The translations under genes were made by a program, and so were the position numbers. Source: Chimonanthus salicifolius (taxonomy: Eukaryota > Streptophyta > Magnoliopsida > Laurales > Calycanthaceae). Taken from it: a DNA stretch of 64,000 nucleotides. Within the stretch, counting starts at the first letter, position 1, and each line of letters starts with the position of its first letter. The DNA lies in the NCBI GenBank assembly GCA_013350335.1, contig CM023535.1, forward strand, positions 35,930,991-35,994,990. The letters run 5' to 3'. Below are positions 10,398 through 22,500 of this stretch, one piece after another. Below the pieces are notes generated by a model that searched no databases, was not told where the DNA came from, and saw only the letters and a program-made list of their open reading frames with translations.

Positions 10398-13300
10398 TAT
10401 AACGCCCCGCCCTTTTGCACTCGCTTTCCAAAAATCAGACTCTATGTTTATTTTTTTTATATAACTAGCAGAGTGAGAGAGAGTGGGACGTCACGACGCG
10501 AGCTAAGTCTGAACTTCTAAAGTCTGACCCTTAACTGGCCAACCCTATGTGTGCATGGACAAAGTCCATGAATACGGTTCACACATAATTATATATACAT
10601 GCGAATTAAATCATAAACTGCGGATTATAATAGATAATAAATCTATTCCTTTTTAGATAGCAAAACTTCAAGTCTTTAACATAATTAAACTTAACTTAAA
10701 TATCCAAACAAACCATTCCAACCATAACAAAATTATCTAAGTTATTACATGCCCGAAATCTAGCTACTCAAATTACAAGTCCAAGAGTAACTTAAACAAA
10801 AATATAATCCAATCATACATCCAAGCTCCTATGCTTGGCTCCGATCACGTTCATCGTTCCTTTCCTTTCCTGTGTCATCCACTAGGGTAGAAGTAGGGCG
10901 TTAGAACAACGCACCCAATAGGTATTCCATTTAGGTCTACACATGGTTAGTACAAATCTTATATAATAACATAATGTCAAAACTATATAAAAACAATGCC
11001 ATGTCATGATGTCAAATGCAATGAGTCCCACCCATCATCAGTACATATAACCTCTTGACGGAATTCTCCTCATCAAGGTACCCCCACAGTGGTCTATCGG
11101 ACGCCCCGACGGAGTGTGGCCCCTCCGGTTACCTCTTGATGGGAAATGCACATCAAGGTATCCCCACAGTGATCTTTCAGACGCCCCGACGGAGTGTGAC
11201 CTCCGGTTACCAATCCTTCACCCCATGCCATGCATGAGACGCTAATGAAACACATACTATTTTATATTATAAACATAGCATTAAAACTCACATTTGGAAC
11301 ATATCATTTACAACATAAATTCATCAAAATAAGATAAAAACCATCATACATAAACCCATGGTTTCAAAGAGGTAGAATCCTACGAAAGACCACTAAAGTG
11401 TCATTGCTTCTTAAACTGGCAACCGTTCACGATCGCGCACCGTTTATGAGGTCTCGTTACCTTATAACATATCCATGAGTCAAGCCAATACCCCATTTGA
11501 TTTGCAATAATATCAAAGTCCAAAAATACACTTTGTGGGGTTCGGCCATACACTATGGCCGAACCTCACCTATTTGGTTTTAGCCCCTGTTTTGATTTGT
11601 TAATCAAGCACCACTAAGGTAATCATCTAAACCCTAAGTCCACAAATCATTCCTCATGGGGTTCGGCCCTACACCATGGCCAAACCCATGGTCCATTATT
11701 TCCACTTAATTACATCCTTGCCATTGGTCTAATCCTTAGTTAACATTTCATTCATTTAATCTACCATATATAGATCCTAAGTCCACCAAACATTTCCCAT
11801 GGGTTTCGGCATGCACCATGGCCGAACCCATGGCTTATTATTTCCACTTAATTACAACATTGTCATTCTTTTATCCATGGCTAACATTCTATTCATCTAA
11901 ACATACATAAGTCCACATCTGATCCACAACAAGGTTCATGGGGTTCGGCCATACACCATGGCCGAACCCTATGATGTCTAATACCCATTTCTCCATTGAG
12001 TTCCTTACCATTTAATCCCTTCAAAATCATTGATATCCCTTCCATGATGTTCGGCCATACACCATGGCTGAACCCATGGTTCATGGTTCTTTCACCGATT
12101 ACATTTTAACATGTAAAATGATTAGTATTCCTCTTTTTAAAGTCCTTTTAAAAGTCCTTAACATGCACCTACCATTTCCATGTTTTGAAACCCATTAAAA
12201 TTATTAAAACAATCCACTTGAATTCAATATCTAAAAACCCTAAGTCCATACATACTCCTTGGTGGGGTTCGGCCATACAACATGGCTGAACCTCACCCTT
12301 TGGTTATGTGCCCTTCTTTCCATTCTTTATCTCCTTTCACTAATATCCTCTCCATTTTAAACCTTCTAAATCATTCATAAACTTTCTTTTTTATTCTTCA
12401 AGAACCCATAAAATAACCAAGGTCCCTCCATGGGGTTCGGCCATGCTCTATGGCCGAACCCTATGGTTCATCCTTTCCATTAAAATACCATATGCTTCCC
12501 TTAATGTTACTTCCACACTATGGCCGAACCCTATGGTTCCGCCATACACCATGGCCTAACCCTATGGTTCCTTGCTTTAAACAAAGTCTATAAAAAATAC
12601 CTACCGGTTCCCCGACTCCTCCGGTTTTCCTTTTGCTCCGGCTTGTTCTTCCGGTCCTTTCCTTCCTTAGCCTTTTCCTCATTCTTTTTGATCTTTTGGC
12701 CGTATGTGAGAGCTTGAGAGAGAGAGAGATAGAATTCGGCCTTGAGTGAGAGGGAGAGATGTTTGAGATGTCCACTCTAAATTCTTTTCTCTTTGGTCCT
12801 TATGGGTGGTCTACCAAGAGATGGTTTTGAGGGAGAGAAGAACAGCCAAGAGGGAGAGAGAGATAGAGTTGCAAAACTAATATCTTTCTTTGATCAATAG
12901 GGTCGGCCAAAAGTGGTGTCCTTCGTTGACACCCCTTTGTAACTCCCAACCTCATTTATCTCCCTCAATTGAATTCCATTTGGGGGTTTCATCCATGAGA
13001 TGAAACCACATGTCTCCAACGGCTGCAATGGAGGTGCTTTGTGTAACCTCCCCAAACATCATTCATCTTCCATTAATGCTTTCTTTGGGGGTTTCATCTA
13101 TGAGATGAAACTTCCTCCCCTTTCCCCCTCCAACGTGTACCCCTTGGATTTTGAATTGTGTAATCCCCAAAATTTTTCCTCTCCTCGTTACTTCTCCATG
13201 TGGGGGTTTCATCTTTGAGATGAAACTCCCATGCCAACGTGTGCCTTTGTTTGAATTTTGCAATAAACCAAAACTCCCCACCTCTCCAACGTGTAACCCT

Positions 13301-13738
13301 TGGTTTGATTTTTTGAAACAACAACCCTTCATCTTCACACTTGACTCACTCTTTAATTCAACTCACCACTTTAATTTAACTCATTTCAAATCAACTCAAC
13401 TCACTTAACTCATCACTTTAAAGTCCACTCACTCACTTGATTGCCTTCCCATTTTAATTCAGCCCCAATTAAGTTAGGCTTTTACTCACTTGGTGGTCAA
13501 CCAAGTCAACCATGACCCATTGGGTCCCAATTGGGTATTTTGACCCAAATAGCAACCTTGACCCAATTAAATGTATCTTACCCATTCACCTTACATTGAA
13601 CTCTCATTCCATAATCGTTGGGTCTTAATTGGGCCATTGCCCAACACCTTGCCCATCTAAGGTCCATTTTCGTTAGTTCATAAAATTAAATGGGCAAATT
13701 TCATATAAATTGATATCTTGAAAATCCGGGGTGTTACA
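10398..13738 (-). repeat. 5' LTR Cb of element C (complete, 3,341 bp)
   Basis: It runs from TATAACGCCCCGCCC beside the PBS to ...CCGGGGTGTTACA. In transcription sense from 13738: a U3 with clustered TTGACC/GGGTCA words (13480-13600), conserved GATGAAAC/GTTTCATC inverted words (12980-13230), a GA/CT-rich promoter-like tract (12700-12870), a donor-like site (12605), eight TTCGGCC hairpins (11537-12545), an acceptor-like site (10883), two CTTGAYGG/CGACGG units (11050-11210) and the shared U5-like block (10400-10600). Confidence 0.9.
10882..12605 (-). other. Predicted LTR intron in Cb with hairpin array
   Basis: Donor ACCG|GTAGGTATT at 12605 is weaker than in the other families. The acceptor CTAACGCCCTACTTCTACCCTAG (key parts: TCTAACG, then CCCTAG) ends at 10882. 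Hairpins lie near 11537, 11660, 11803, 11941, 12050, 12262, 12432 and 12515; several arms are decayed (GGCTGAA, GGCCAAA). Confidence 0.45.
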
Positions 13739-16021
13739 GTTCCGTCCATTTCCTGTGTCATCAACTAAGGTAGAGTAGGACGTTAGACAATGCACACAGT
13801 ATGTATTCCAATTAGGGTCAAACATATGGGTCAGTATAAAAATCCAAATATAATACATCATACCGTACTTGTAAAGCATCATATCCAAAACATTGTATGA
13901 TAATACAGATCCAATCATACAAATAAAAACCATAAACCGTGCATGATAATAGAGATCATAATCATGCTAATTCAATGTCATGCCATGGGTGTCATATGCC
14001 ATGAGTCCCACCCATCACCCATATCACAATCACATAGTATCCTCTTGATGGAAACTCCTCATCAAGGTATCCTCACGAATGCCTTACGGACGCCCCGACA
14101 GAGCGTGGTCTCCGGTTACCTCTTGATGGATTAATGCACATCATGTAACGCCCCGCCCTTTTTCACTCGCTTTTTCCCATAAATTCAGAGTCTATTTTTT
14201 TTTATAACAGAGTAGAGTGATAGAGCGCGGGGCGTCACGACCCGAGGTAAGTCCGAACTTTCAAAGTCCGACCCTTAACTGGCCAACCCTATGTGTGTAT
14301 GGATCCAGTCCAATAAAATGGTTCGCACATAGCAATATCGAAATGCGGAATAAAATCATAACCTGCGGAATCATGACATCAAAATGCGGAATCATAATAG
14401 AACCAAGTTCTTTCCATTCAGATAGCAAAGTACGTCATAATCATCAAACCAAAACATTCAACCATCTAAGTTATTATATTCCGAAATCCAAATACTCAAA
14501 TACAAGTTCATGAGTACCTTTATTCAAAAACAAGTAAAGTAAGTCTTCCAAACTCCTATGCCTGGTCCGTCATAGGTTCATTATTCCCCTGATTACCTGT
14601 ATCATCAACTAGGGTAGAAGTAGGGCGTTAGTACAACGCGCCCAGTAGGTATTCCAATTACGGCTAACACATGGTTAGTACCAAAACATATATAATAATA
14701 TAGTGATGTCACAACCATATAAAATCCATGCCATGCAATATGACAAATATGCAATGAGTCCCACCCATCACCTGTATATAAATGTGCCCACCACATAGGT
14801 CTTTCAGACGCCCCGACGGAGTGTGGACCCTCCGGAAATCTTCTTGATGGAAATCACATCAAGGTGTTGCACATAGGTTTTTCGAACGCCCCGACGGAGT
14901 GTGACCCCTCCGGTTATAAATCCTCCACCCCATGCCATGCAAGAGATGCCAAGGAAACACATGCCATTTTATAAGATAAACATAGCATTGAAAATCATCA
15001 TTTGAAAACACGTACAACACATGTTTTTTATATAAATAAACCTAGCATGTAAAATCATCCTTTGAAACATAATTGGCCCACGCTATTTTAAACACTTAAA
15101 TATAGCATTTGAAATTCAATATAATAAAACATATCCTTGGAAACATATTTTCATCAAACATAATATAAAAACAAAGTACATAAGCCATGGTTTCAAAGAG
15201 GTGGAATCCTACCTAAGACCGTTCACAAGTCCTTGCGTTTCCGTCCAAAATTCGATTACCGATCGCGTACCACTTGCGAGATCCCGTTACCTTATAATAT
15301 AACGATAAATCAACACCGAGTCTCACCTAATTACAAGGTTCTAAGTCTATAAACAAAAACCCATGTAACGCCCGCCCCTTTTCACCGAAATCAGAGTCTC
15401 TTTTTTTTTTTTTTTTTAAATAACGTGTGACAAAGGGCGCGGACGTCACGACGCGAGTTAAGTCCGAGCTTCTAAAGCCCGGCCCTTAACTGGCCAACCC
15501 TACGTGTGTGTGGAACTAAGTCAACGGAGAATGGTTCACACGTAGCAGTAACCTTGCGGAATATTAAATTAAGTGCGGAAATATAATTGAGACTATCCTA
15601 CAAATTGTAGATAGCAGGGAAAAACATTCTTTTAATTACAAAGTTACCTCAAAATCATAATGTCCATAATAAAATCCAAAACATATCAAGTACTCTAAAT
15701 TATTACATTCCGACGAGCTAAGCTATTCAAATTACATTTCCAAAATAAATTAAATAAACTAAGTAGTCCGCCTTCCCAAACTCCTAAGCTTGGCCTCCGT
15801 CTCGTCCTTCGTTCCGCCATCTCCTGCGTCATCAGCTAGGGTAGAAGTAGGGCGTTAGACAACGTGCCCAGTAGGACTCCAAGTAGGGCTAACACATGGA
15901 TTAGTGGTAACAAAACATATAGATAATATCATATCCAAAACCATGTAATTTGGTGCAATGTCATGCAATGGGTGTCCTATGTCATGAATCCCACCCATCA
16001 TCCATACCATCATGCTGCCAT

Positions 16022-16165
16022 ATCCCCCTTGACGGAAAAACCTCGTCAAGATATAAATAATCACAGATCATCCCCCTTGACGGCAAAACCTCGTCAAGGT
16101 GTAAACAATCACAAATCATCCCCCTTGACGGCAAAGCCTTATCAAGGTGTCCCCATGCTTGCTTC
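16022..16165. repeat. 48-bp hairpin minisatellite, 3 units (A2)
   Basis: Units start near 16022, 16070 and 16118. Each has CCCCCTTGACGG, a short loop and CCTCGTCAAGG, so each unit folds on itself (CTTGACG with CGTCAAG). The third unit has a decayed right arm (TATCAAG). Confidence 0.85.
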
Positions 16166-16409
16166 TCGGTCGCCCTGACGAAGCATGGACTCCGGTTATA
16201 TCTCATAATATCCCTCTTGATGGATGAAACACATCAAGATATCCCCATGCTTGCTTCTCGATCGCCCCGATGGAGCATGGACTCCGGTTTCATTTCATCC
16301 TTCCCATACCATATCCCTCCCATGCCATGCATGAGATGTAGATGCCATATGCCATGTAATATATATGATCATAGTCATAAAACCCATCTTAAAACCATTA
16401 CATGATTAC

Positions 16410-16552
16410 CAAAATAAATCAAATGAAAGACCATCACATAATACTTAATCCATGACCAAGGTAAATCAAAGGAAAAACCATCACATAATACTTAATCCAT
16501 GACCAAAATAAAACAAAGGAAAAACCATCACATAATACTTAATCCATGGCTT
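16410..16552. repeat. 47-bp tandem repeat, about 3 units
   Basis: Units contain CCATCACATAATACTTAATC and a variable ACCAARRTAAAWCAAA part. They lie between the hairpin minisatellite and the TCCTACC palindrome region of A2. The homologous part of A1 (26760-26960) shows the same words in a more diverged form. Confidence 0.75.
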
Positions 16553-19500
16553 ACAAAAAGGTAGGAATCCTACCAAATACCGACTAACGTCCTTTCTTTC
16601 GTTTCCGTCCGATAGACCCGGTCGCCGATCGCGCACCGTTTGCGATGTCCAGTACCTTATAATACATTAATAATTAGTCCATGTTTTTAACATTTTAAGT
16701 CCATTAATCACACCTTAGCGGGGTTCGGCCATACACCTTGGCCGAATCTCACTAACTAGGTTTTGTAGGTCCCATTTAATCTATTAAACCTTTTAATCCC
16801 ATAAGTCTTAAAAATCAGCCACCCTAGGCTTTATTAATCACATACTTAAGGTTACCATAATTGCACTTAAGTCCATGATCATTTCTCATGGAGTTCTTGA
16901 ATTTGGCCATTATTTACGGTTTTGCCACTACCTCTTTTTCCATGGTTAATCATTCACTTAACCATGTACACCTTTATTCATAATTGATCCATACCCTCAA
17001 GTCCATTAGCGACCCATTTAATCATGCCATAATATCATTAAAACAACCTTTTTTTCTTAACTTAATCTGCATTAATTAACCACATACATAAACCCTTTCT
17101 TAGCCCATAAAAATGACTTATAATTGAATCATCATTCTTAGCCACATCTTGAGTCCATAATTGATCCATCAACCATATCACAAGACCACTTACCTCAACC
17201 ATCTAATTAACCTAATTCCATTAATTTAAGCATATACATACACATTAATCTTAGACCAAAAAAATGATCTACAATTGGGTCATGGGTTCGGCCATACACC
17301 ATGGCCGAACCCATGATGTCTCTTTCTCCAATTTTCTTGGGTCCATTTACATCATTTGACTCCATCACAAGTCCCTCCATTGAGAGAATCTAAACCATAC
17401 ATTTAATCCATCATTCCTTAATCATTATTTGATACATTTAGGGTCCATCAATCTTAGCCATAATTCCTTTTTCTTTTCAACATTAGGTTCATCATTTGGA
17501 GTTCATCAACATTACCAATTACATTTCAAATCCATTGAAGTTGCCAACATTCCTTCATCCTTACTATGGTCTAAGTACTTCTAAATTCACCAATCACTCT
17601 CCATGGTTTTTATCATTGTTTCCACCCCTTTTAAAATTCACTAATACCCATTCATTTAAAACCTTTATAAATCATTAACCCCTTTTCATAGCCTCCATTC
17701 TCTAAATCCATTAAAATTCTAACCCCATGAGAAGGTTCACATAATGCATTTCCTCATTTACAATCCCTTTAAAATTATTACATTCAATCATTAAAAACAA
17801 ACTAAATTCATTAATCATCCCTTCATTATTCTAACCCTAAAAACTCCATTAAAAATCCTTAATTACCTACCATGGTTTTCTTTATTAAGCTCCCTTTAAA
17901 ATTTACAAACATTTGACCCTTTTTAAACCTCCAAATTATTAATGCATTACTCCATATCTTCCATCCTTCTAAACCCATTTAAAGCCACCATTACATCACC
18001 ATAGGATTTAAAAACATTCCATCCCTAAAATCTCCCCATGGTTTTATTTTTTAGAACACTATTTCCCACACTTAAAATCCATTTTAAACTATCACCATTC
18101 TCAACCATTTTTCCCTATTTTTACACCCTTCAAATTTACAAACACATAACCCTAGGGTTCATGGTTCACTCCCATCTATGCCTTTCAAGGCCATAAAACC
18201 ATTTACATTTTTATGAATTTCTTCATTTAAAACCCTTTCAAAAATCACTACATTTGATCATAAAAACTCTAAAAATCATAATCATCTTTCCATGGCTTTC
18301 ATTCTTTACAACCCTAATAAAATCACTTAAACACCAACCATGGTTTTGACCTTAAAAACTCCATTCCAATTTACTTAATTACTCACCATGATTCCTTCCA
18401 AAAATTCCATACATCCATTGCTTAACTAATTTAATTACATAATGTCCTTAATCCATTTATTTTTCTTAACCCTAATTTACCCATTAGGGTTTTGTCCATT
18501 TTTCATCCTTCCATGGGATGGATTTGAGATCCAAGGCCTATGATCATTTGGCCACCATCAAATCTAATAAGAATGGATCCCAAATCTTAAACCCTAAAAA
18601 TTCAAATCTCTTGTTTAGGAATTACTTACAATCCAACGTCTCCTCTGGCTTTTCTTTCTCCTCTTGATTTCCTTAGCCTCCTTTCTCTTTCTTCTTGATC
18701 TTTGGTCGGCCAAGATGCTTTATCAATGGAAAAACATCAAGGCTTGGGTCGGTTAAGGTAGGGTTAGGTTTGAGAGAGGGAGAGGAAGAGATGGTGAGAA
18801 AGAAGATCCCAAGCTTTGATCTTGGAGTGGTGGACCATGCTTGCACTTCTTTCTTCTCTTCTTCTCTTCTTAGTTCTCTTCCTCTCTCCCTTGGGTGTGT
18901 GAGGGACGGCTTTGAGAGTGCAAAAGAGGAAAAGAGTGAAATGAGAGTGAAAATGGAGAGAATGAGATGAAAACTCATCTTATCCTTTTGATTACTTAAT
19001 TTACACACAACCATTAACTTTCCCACCAACCCATAAGATATTTTCCATGCTTTATGGTGGTGGTTGGGATAACCACCACCAAGCCAATGTTGGTGTTAAA
19101 GATAAAATGGCTTTTGGTCTTCCATCTTTGACCACCTTTTTTATTAGCTTAATTAATTAATTAAACTGGATCATTAGGTTAAGTTAATTAATTTCCACTT
19201 AACTTAATTCCATTTGCTTAAATTCCCTTCATGCATACACCCATGGTTGACAAATTCAACCATGGTGGCCGGCCCCACCAATCCTTGGTCCACACGCCAC
19301 CTCACTTGGTGAGGTGGAGGTGGGTCCCATTTGGCCATGTCATCTTGATCTAATTAAAATTAACTTAGGTGATTTTTCACATTAATTTATTCAATCCCTT
19401 CCAACTAATGGGATCTCCATTGGGCCCATGGCCCAATTACATTCCCTCCTATCCATTTACCTTAGAGCTTAAATCATTTTGACCAATTGGGTCCCGGATG

Positions 19501-22500
19501 TGCATTGGGCCCAATTTGACCATCCTTGGCCCAATTGACCATCATTGACCCTTTAAACGAATTTAAATCTAATCCATGGTCCATTGGGCCACACTTGGGG
19601 CATTTGTCCAATTTTTGATCCATTTACCATCTACTCCATCAAATTTCCCAATTTCCATCATTAAAATAAATAATAGCCACATTTTTATTGATTTAAAAAT
19701 TCCGGGCTATTACACCCCATGGGGTTCGGCCATACACCATGGCCTAATCCATGGCTTACCATTTTTCATACATATTTACAAAAATGCCGTTGCTGATAAC
19801 CCTAGCCCCTTTTCTTTGCTTAGGTTCCAAGTCATCCATTCATGCTTCCAAAGCACATAATCCCATAAAATAATTCATGGGGTTCTGCGTTACACCATGG
19901 CCGAACCCAATGTCCAATATTCTCTCATATTTACAAAAATGCCATTGGTTTCCTCTTTCCTTTAAATCTTCCATAATTAGACCTTATAAATTTCCCTAAC
20001 CAAATAAGTCCATCAAATACAACTCATGGGGTTCGGCCATACATCATGGCAGAACCCATGGTTCTCCACTTTGGTGTTTAATTACACTTTTGCCATTCCT
20101 TTCTCCATCAATTCATAACATACATTGTATCCTTTATTTTATTTTAAAACTACACATAACCTAACTCATGACATAGGTTCATAATCTGATTTATAAATCA
20201 GCCCTTAAACCATGAATTAAAGATGCCATTAATCCCATAATTTGGACCATGGGGTTCGGCCATACACCATGGCCGAACCCTATGGTGTATAATTTCCAAC
20301 CATGCCATTAAATTGATACCATCCATCTCCTTTGATTCAATTATACATGAGCCTAAACCATATATTTAATTCCACAATTAAATAGGTGTTCAAAAACTAA
20401 ACCTTAGTGGGGTTCGGCCATACACCATGGCCGAACGTCACTCATGGCATCCAATCCATTTATTTAATCCAAGTTCCATAATCAAACCCCACTTTCCATT
20501 CTTGGATAGTTTCCATAAATAATCTTCATGGTCAATAAGTAGATATTTTCTAATTTTAATATCAACTTCCAAGAATAGAAACTTTCTTAATATTCAATCC
20601 TCCTTTCCATAATTGGAAACACCTTCCAAAAATAGATTGTTTCAAAAAATAACAGCATTCCTTCCATTTTTAGATTGCTTTCCAAATTTAGCAATCATTA
20701 CCATACTTAGATGTTTTCTAGTTTTAGCAATAATAACCATATTTGGAACCTTTCCATATTTAGATTGCTCTCCAAATTTAGCAACCATTTCCATCTAACA
20801 TTCCAAACTTAACCCATGGGGTTCGGCCATACACCATGGCCGAACCCTATGGTTCATGCTCTTGGTCATTGGTTTAGATCCAATCAAAACCGATCATCAA
20901 TCCATAAAATGTTTGGTGGGGTTCGGCCATACACCATGGCCGAACCTCACCTCTTCCTTTCATTACTTTAGATCCAATAACTTAGCCATCTAGAAATCAT
21001 GGTTCGGCCATACCAAGGCCGACCCACATCTCTATCCAATTCTCCCTTTAAAATTATCCAAATCTTCCATGGATTTCCGTCATTCAAATTTGTAAATCAA
21101 AACCATAAATCCCCATGGTTTTTATCATGAAATCACCATGTCTTTCCATGTTCCAAAATTTAAGAACATAAACCCAATTCATAAATCAAGTCTCTCCATG
21201 GTTTTCAATCTTAAAATCAACAATTAAATAAAATCTTTCCATGGGGTTCGGCCATGCACTATGGCCGAACCCTGTGGTTCTTTCTCTCCATTTAACCCAT
21301 TAAGCCAACTCTTAATCTTTCTCCATGGGTTCGGCCAACCACCATGGCCGAACCCTATGGTTCTTTTGTTTCAAAGGATAAAATTTTAAATCACGATACT
21401 AACCTTTTCCCCTTTGGTTTCTTGCTCTTCCAATTTTATTTTCTTTTCCCTTTACTCTTCTCCAAACAAGAACTCCTTCTTGTTGCTGCCCTTTCTTCTC
21501 TTACTTTTGGCGTGAAAGAGAATGATGAATTGAGAGAGGGAGAGAGAAGAATAAAACTTGATAATGGGGTTGTAAAAACCGTGCACCCCCTCCTTGCCTC
21601 TCCTTTTATTAGCTCTCCTTAGTCCACATTAGAAATTTCTTAAGATGAGCAACCCTTAGCCGTGTACCCCTTGCCATAGATGGCCATTGCCGACCTACCT
21701 TGTCCTAGATGGCAATACCGTGTGGCCTTGCTTCACTTAGCCATTGCCGACCTCCCTTGCCTTATTAAGACCTTCCTTAATTCTTATTTAGCAAGTATTA
21801 TGCGCATAACCTTAATCATAATCCAAATAATCTTTTAATTTAATTCAAGACAATATACATTCCCTTTTAAAATATCCCATGAGCATAATATGCATATCAT
21901 TATCTAAAGTTCGGCCAAGATAATCTTTATTTGACTTTTAACATCTCCTTGGATATTTCAAATCCAATACTTGGCCATAATATCTTTTATCCAAAATTGG
22001 ATATGATTCATCACCAATTTATTTCAACCTATTTAAATTTTTAATAAGACCAATTCCATCCTTGGTTGGGTCCTAATTGGGTCATGGCCCAATTCCTTAT
22101 CCATATAAGATTTAATTCTAAAATTCACAATTAAAATTGAATAAATAATAAACTGAAAACCCGAGGTGTTACACATCAAGGTCTTCCCACGAATGCCTTA
22201 CGGACGCCCCGATGGAGCGTGGTCTCCGGTAACATTTCATCCCTCCCATGCCATGCATGAGATGCAAATGCCAACATGCTATGTAATAATATAAATCATA
22301 GCATTTAAAATTCCATATTTGAACCATAACATTTGATACAAAATAACTCATCAAAATATGAACTAAAATCATCATACATATCCCGTGGTTTCAATGACCA
22401 ACAAATGTGTCCTTGCATTTTTGTCCGAACACCGCTCACCGATCTCGTCAAGCTGATCGAACACCGCTTGTGAGCTCCCATTACCTTATTACATATCAAT

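Larger units (their letters stand above)
1..13738 (-). mobile_element. Element C: tandem/rearranged Ty3-gypsy element with two partial internal regions
   Basis: Read on the minus strand from the right, this block is: LTR Cb (10398-13738), PBS, leader, gag, protease, RT and RNase H cut off near 6999, then a 5'-truncated LTR Ca (1956 to about 6998), then a second PBS, leader, gag and protease running off the left edge. This is the layout of LTR-internal-LTR-internal with a deletion from the RNase H/integrase junction into the middle of the central LTR. The right end (...GTGTTACA at 13738) abuts GTTCC and then the interior of G LTR1. The intact G LTR2 reads ...GTTCC-ATCC at the same place (about 43586), so the target duplication should be GTTCC with its partner left of the window. 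The order is seen in sequence; unequal recombination is inferred. Confidence 0.75.
15836..18629 (-). other. Predicted LTR intron in A2
   Basis: Donor GGATT|GTAAGTAATT is at 18629, just downstream (in sense) of a purine-rich tract at 18640-18700. The acceptor TACCCTAG is at 15837-15836 after CTAACGCCC. Length about 2.8 kb, two hairpins. Much of 17300-18500 is AT-rich spacer with scattered AACCCTAA words and no other structure that I can see. Confidence 0.45.
15364..19714 (-). mobile_element. Solo LTR A2 (family A)
   Basis: This 4,351-bp LTR runs from TGTAACGCCCGCCCC to ...CCGGGCTATTACA. The flanks ACCCA (15359-15363) and CCCCA (19715-19719) match at 4 of 5 bases, a slightly decayed target duplication. 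It belongs to the same family as the LTRs of A1. It is longer than they are, through extra AT-rich spacer in the intron-like part. It has only two TTCGGCC hairpins (16720, 17284), and tandem repeats at 16022-16165 and about 16410-16552. Confidence 0.9.
14609..21403 (-). other. Predicted LTR intron in E (split by A2)
   Basis: Donor-like AAG|GTTAGTATC is at 21403. The acceptor CTAACGCCC...TACCCTAG is at 14610-14609. Without A2 the intron is about 2.4 kb. Hairpins are at about 19724, 19878, 20028, 20250, 20409, 20818, 20918, 21000 (short), 21242 and 21325, the densest array here. Degenerate TTTAGCAATMAT repeats occupy 20590-20800. Confidence 0.45.
14144..22173 (-). mobile_element. Solo LTR E, interrupted by A2
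   Basis: It starts TGTAACGCCCCGCCC and ends CCGAGGTGTTACA, flanked by a perfect duplication CATCA (14139-14143 and 22174-22178). Removing A2 leaves about 3.67 kb, the normal LTR size, with no internal region. It carries two CTTGATGG/CGACGG units (14780-14920), ten TTCGGCC hairpins (19724-21356), a GTTAGTA donor-like site and a GA-rich tract near 21530. The U3 has fewer TTGACC words than other families. Confidence 0.92.

Noticed and set aside
11893..12084. Many short ORFs with peptides such as GVWPNPMG or MAEPHG
   Set aside because: They are translations of the TTCGGCC hairpin (GGCCGAACCCATGG) in different frames, found in both strands and all families. They are not proteins.
12600..12900. 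Possible TATA box for the LTR promoter
   Set aside because: I looked upstream of the CT-rich tract in several LTRs and found no TATA-like word at a constant place, so the transcription start is not annotated.
18480..18600. Telomere repeat (CCCTAAA)
   Set aside because: Only isolated single words, no tandem array.
18673..19029. 118-residue ORF with a hydrophobic segment in A2
   Set aside because: It lies in the CT/GA-rich promoter-like part of the LTR, is not kept in A1 or A3, and has a low-complexity Arg/Glu/Lys content from GAGAGA repeats.
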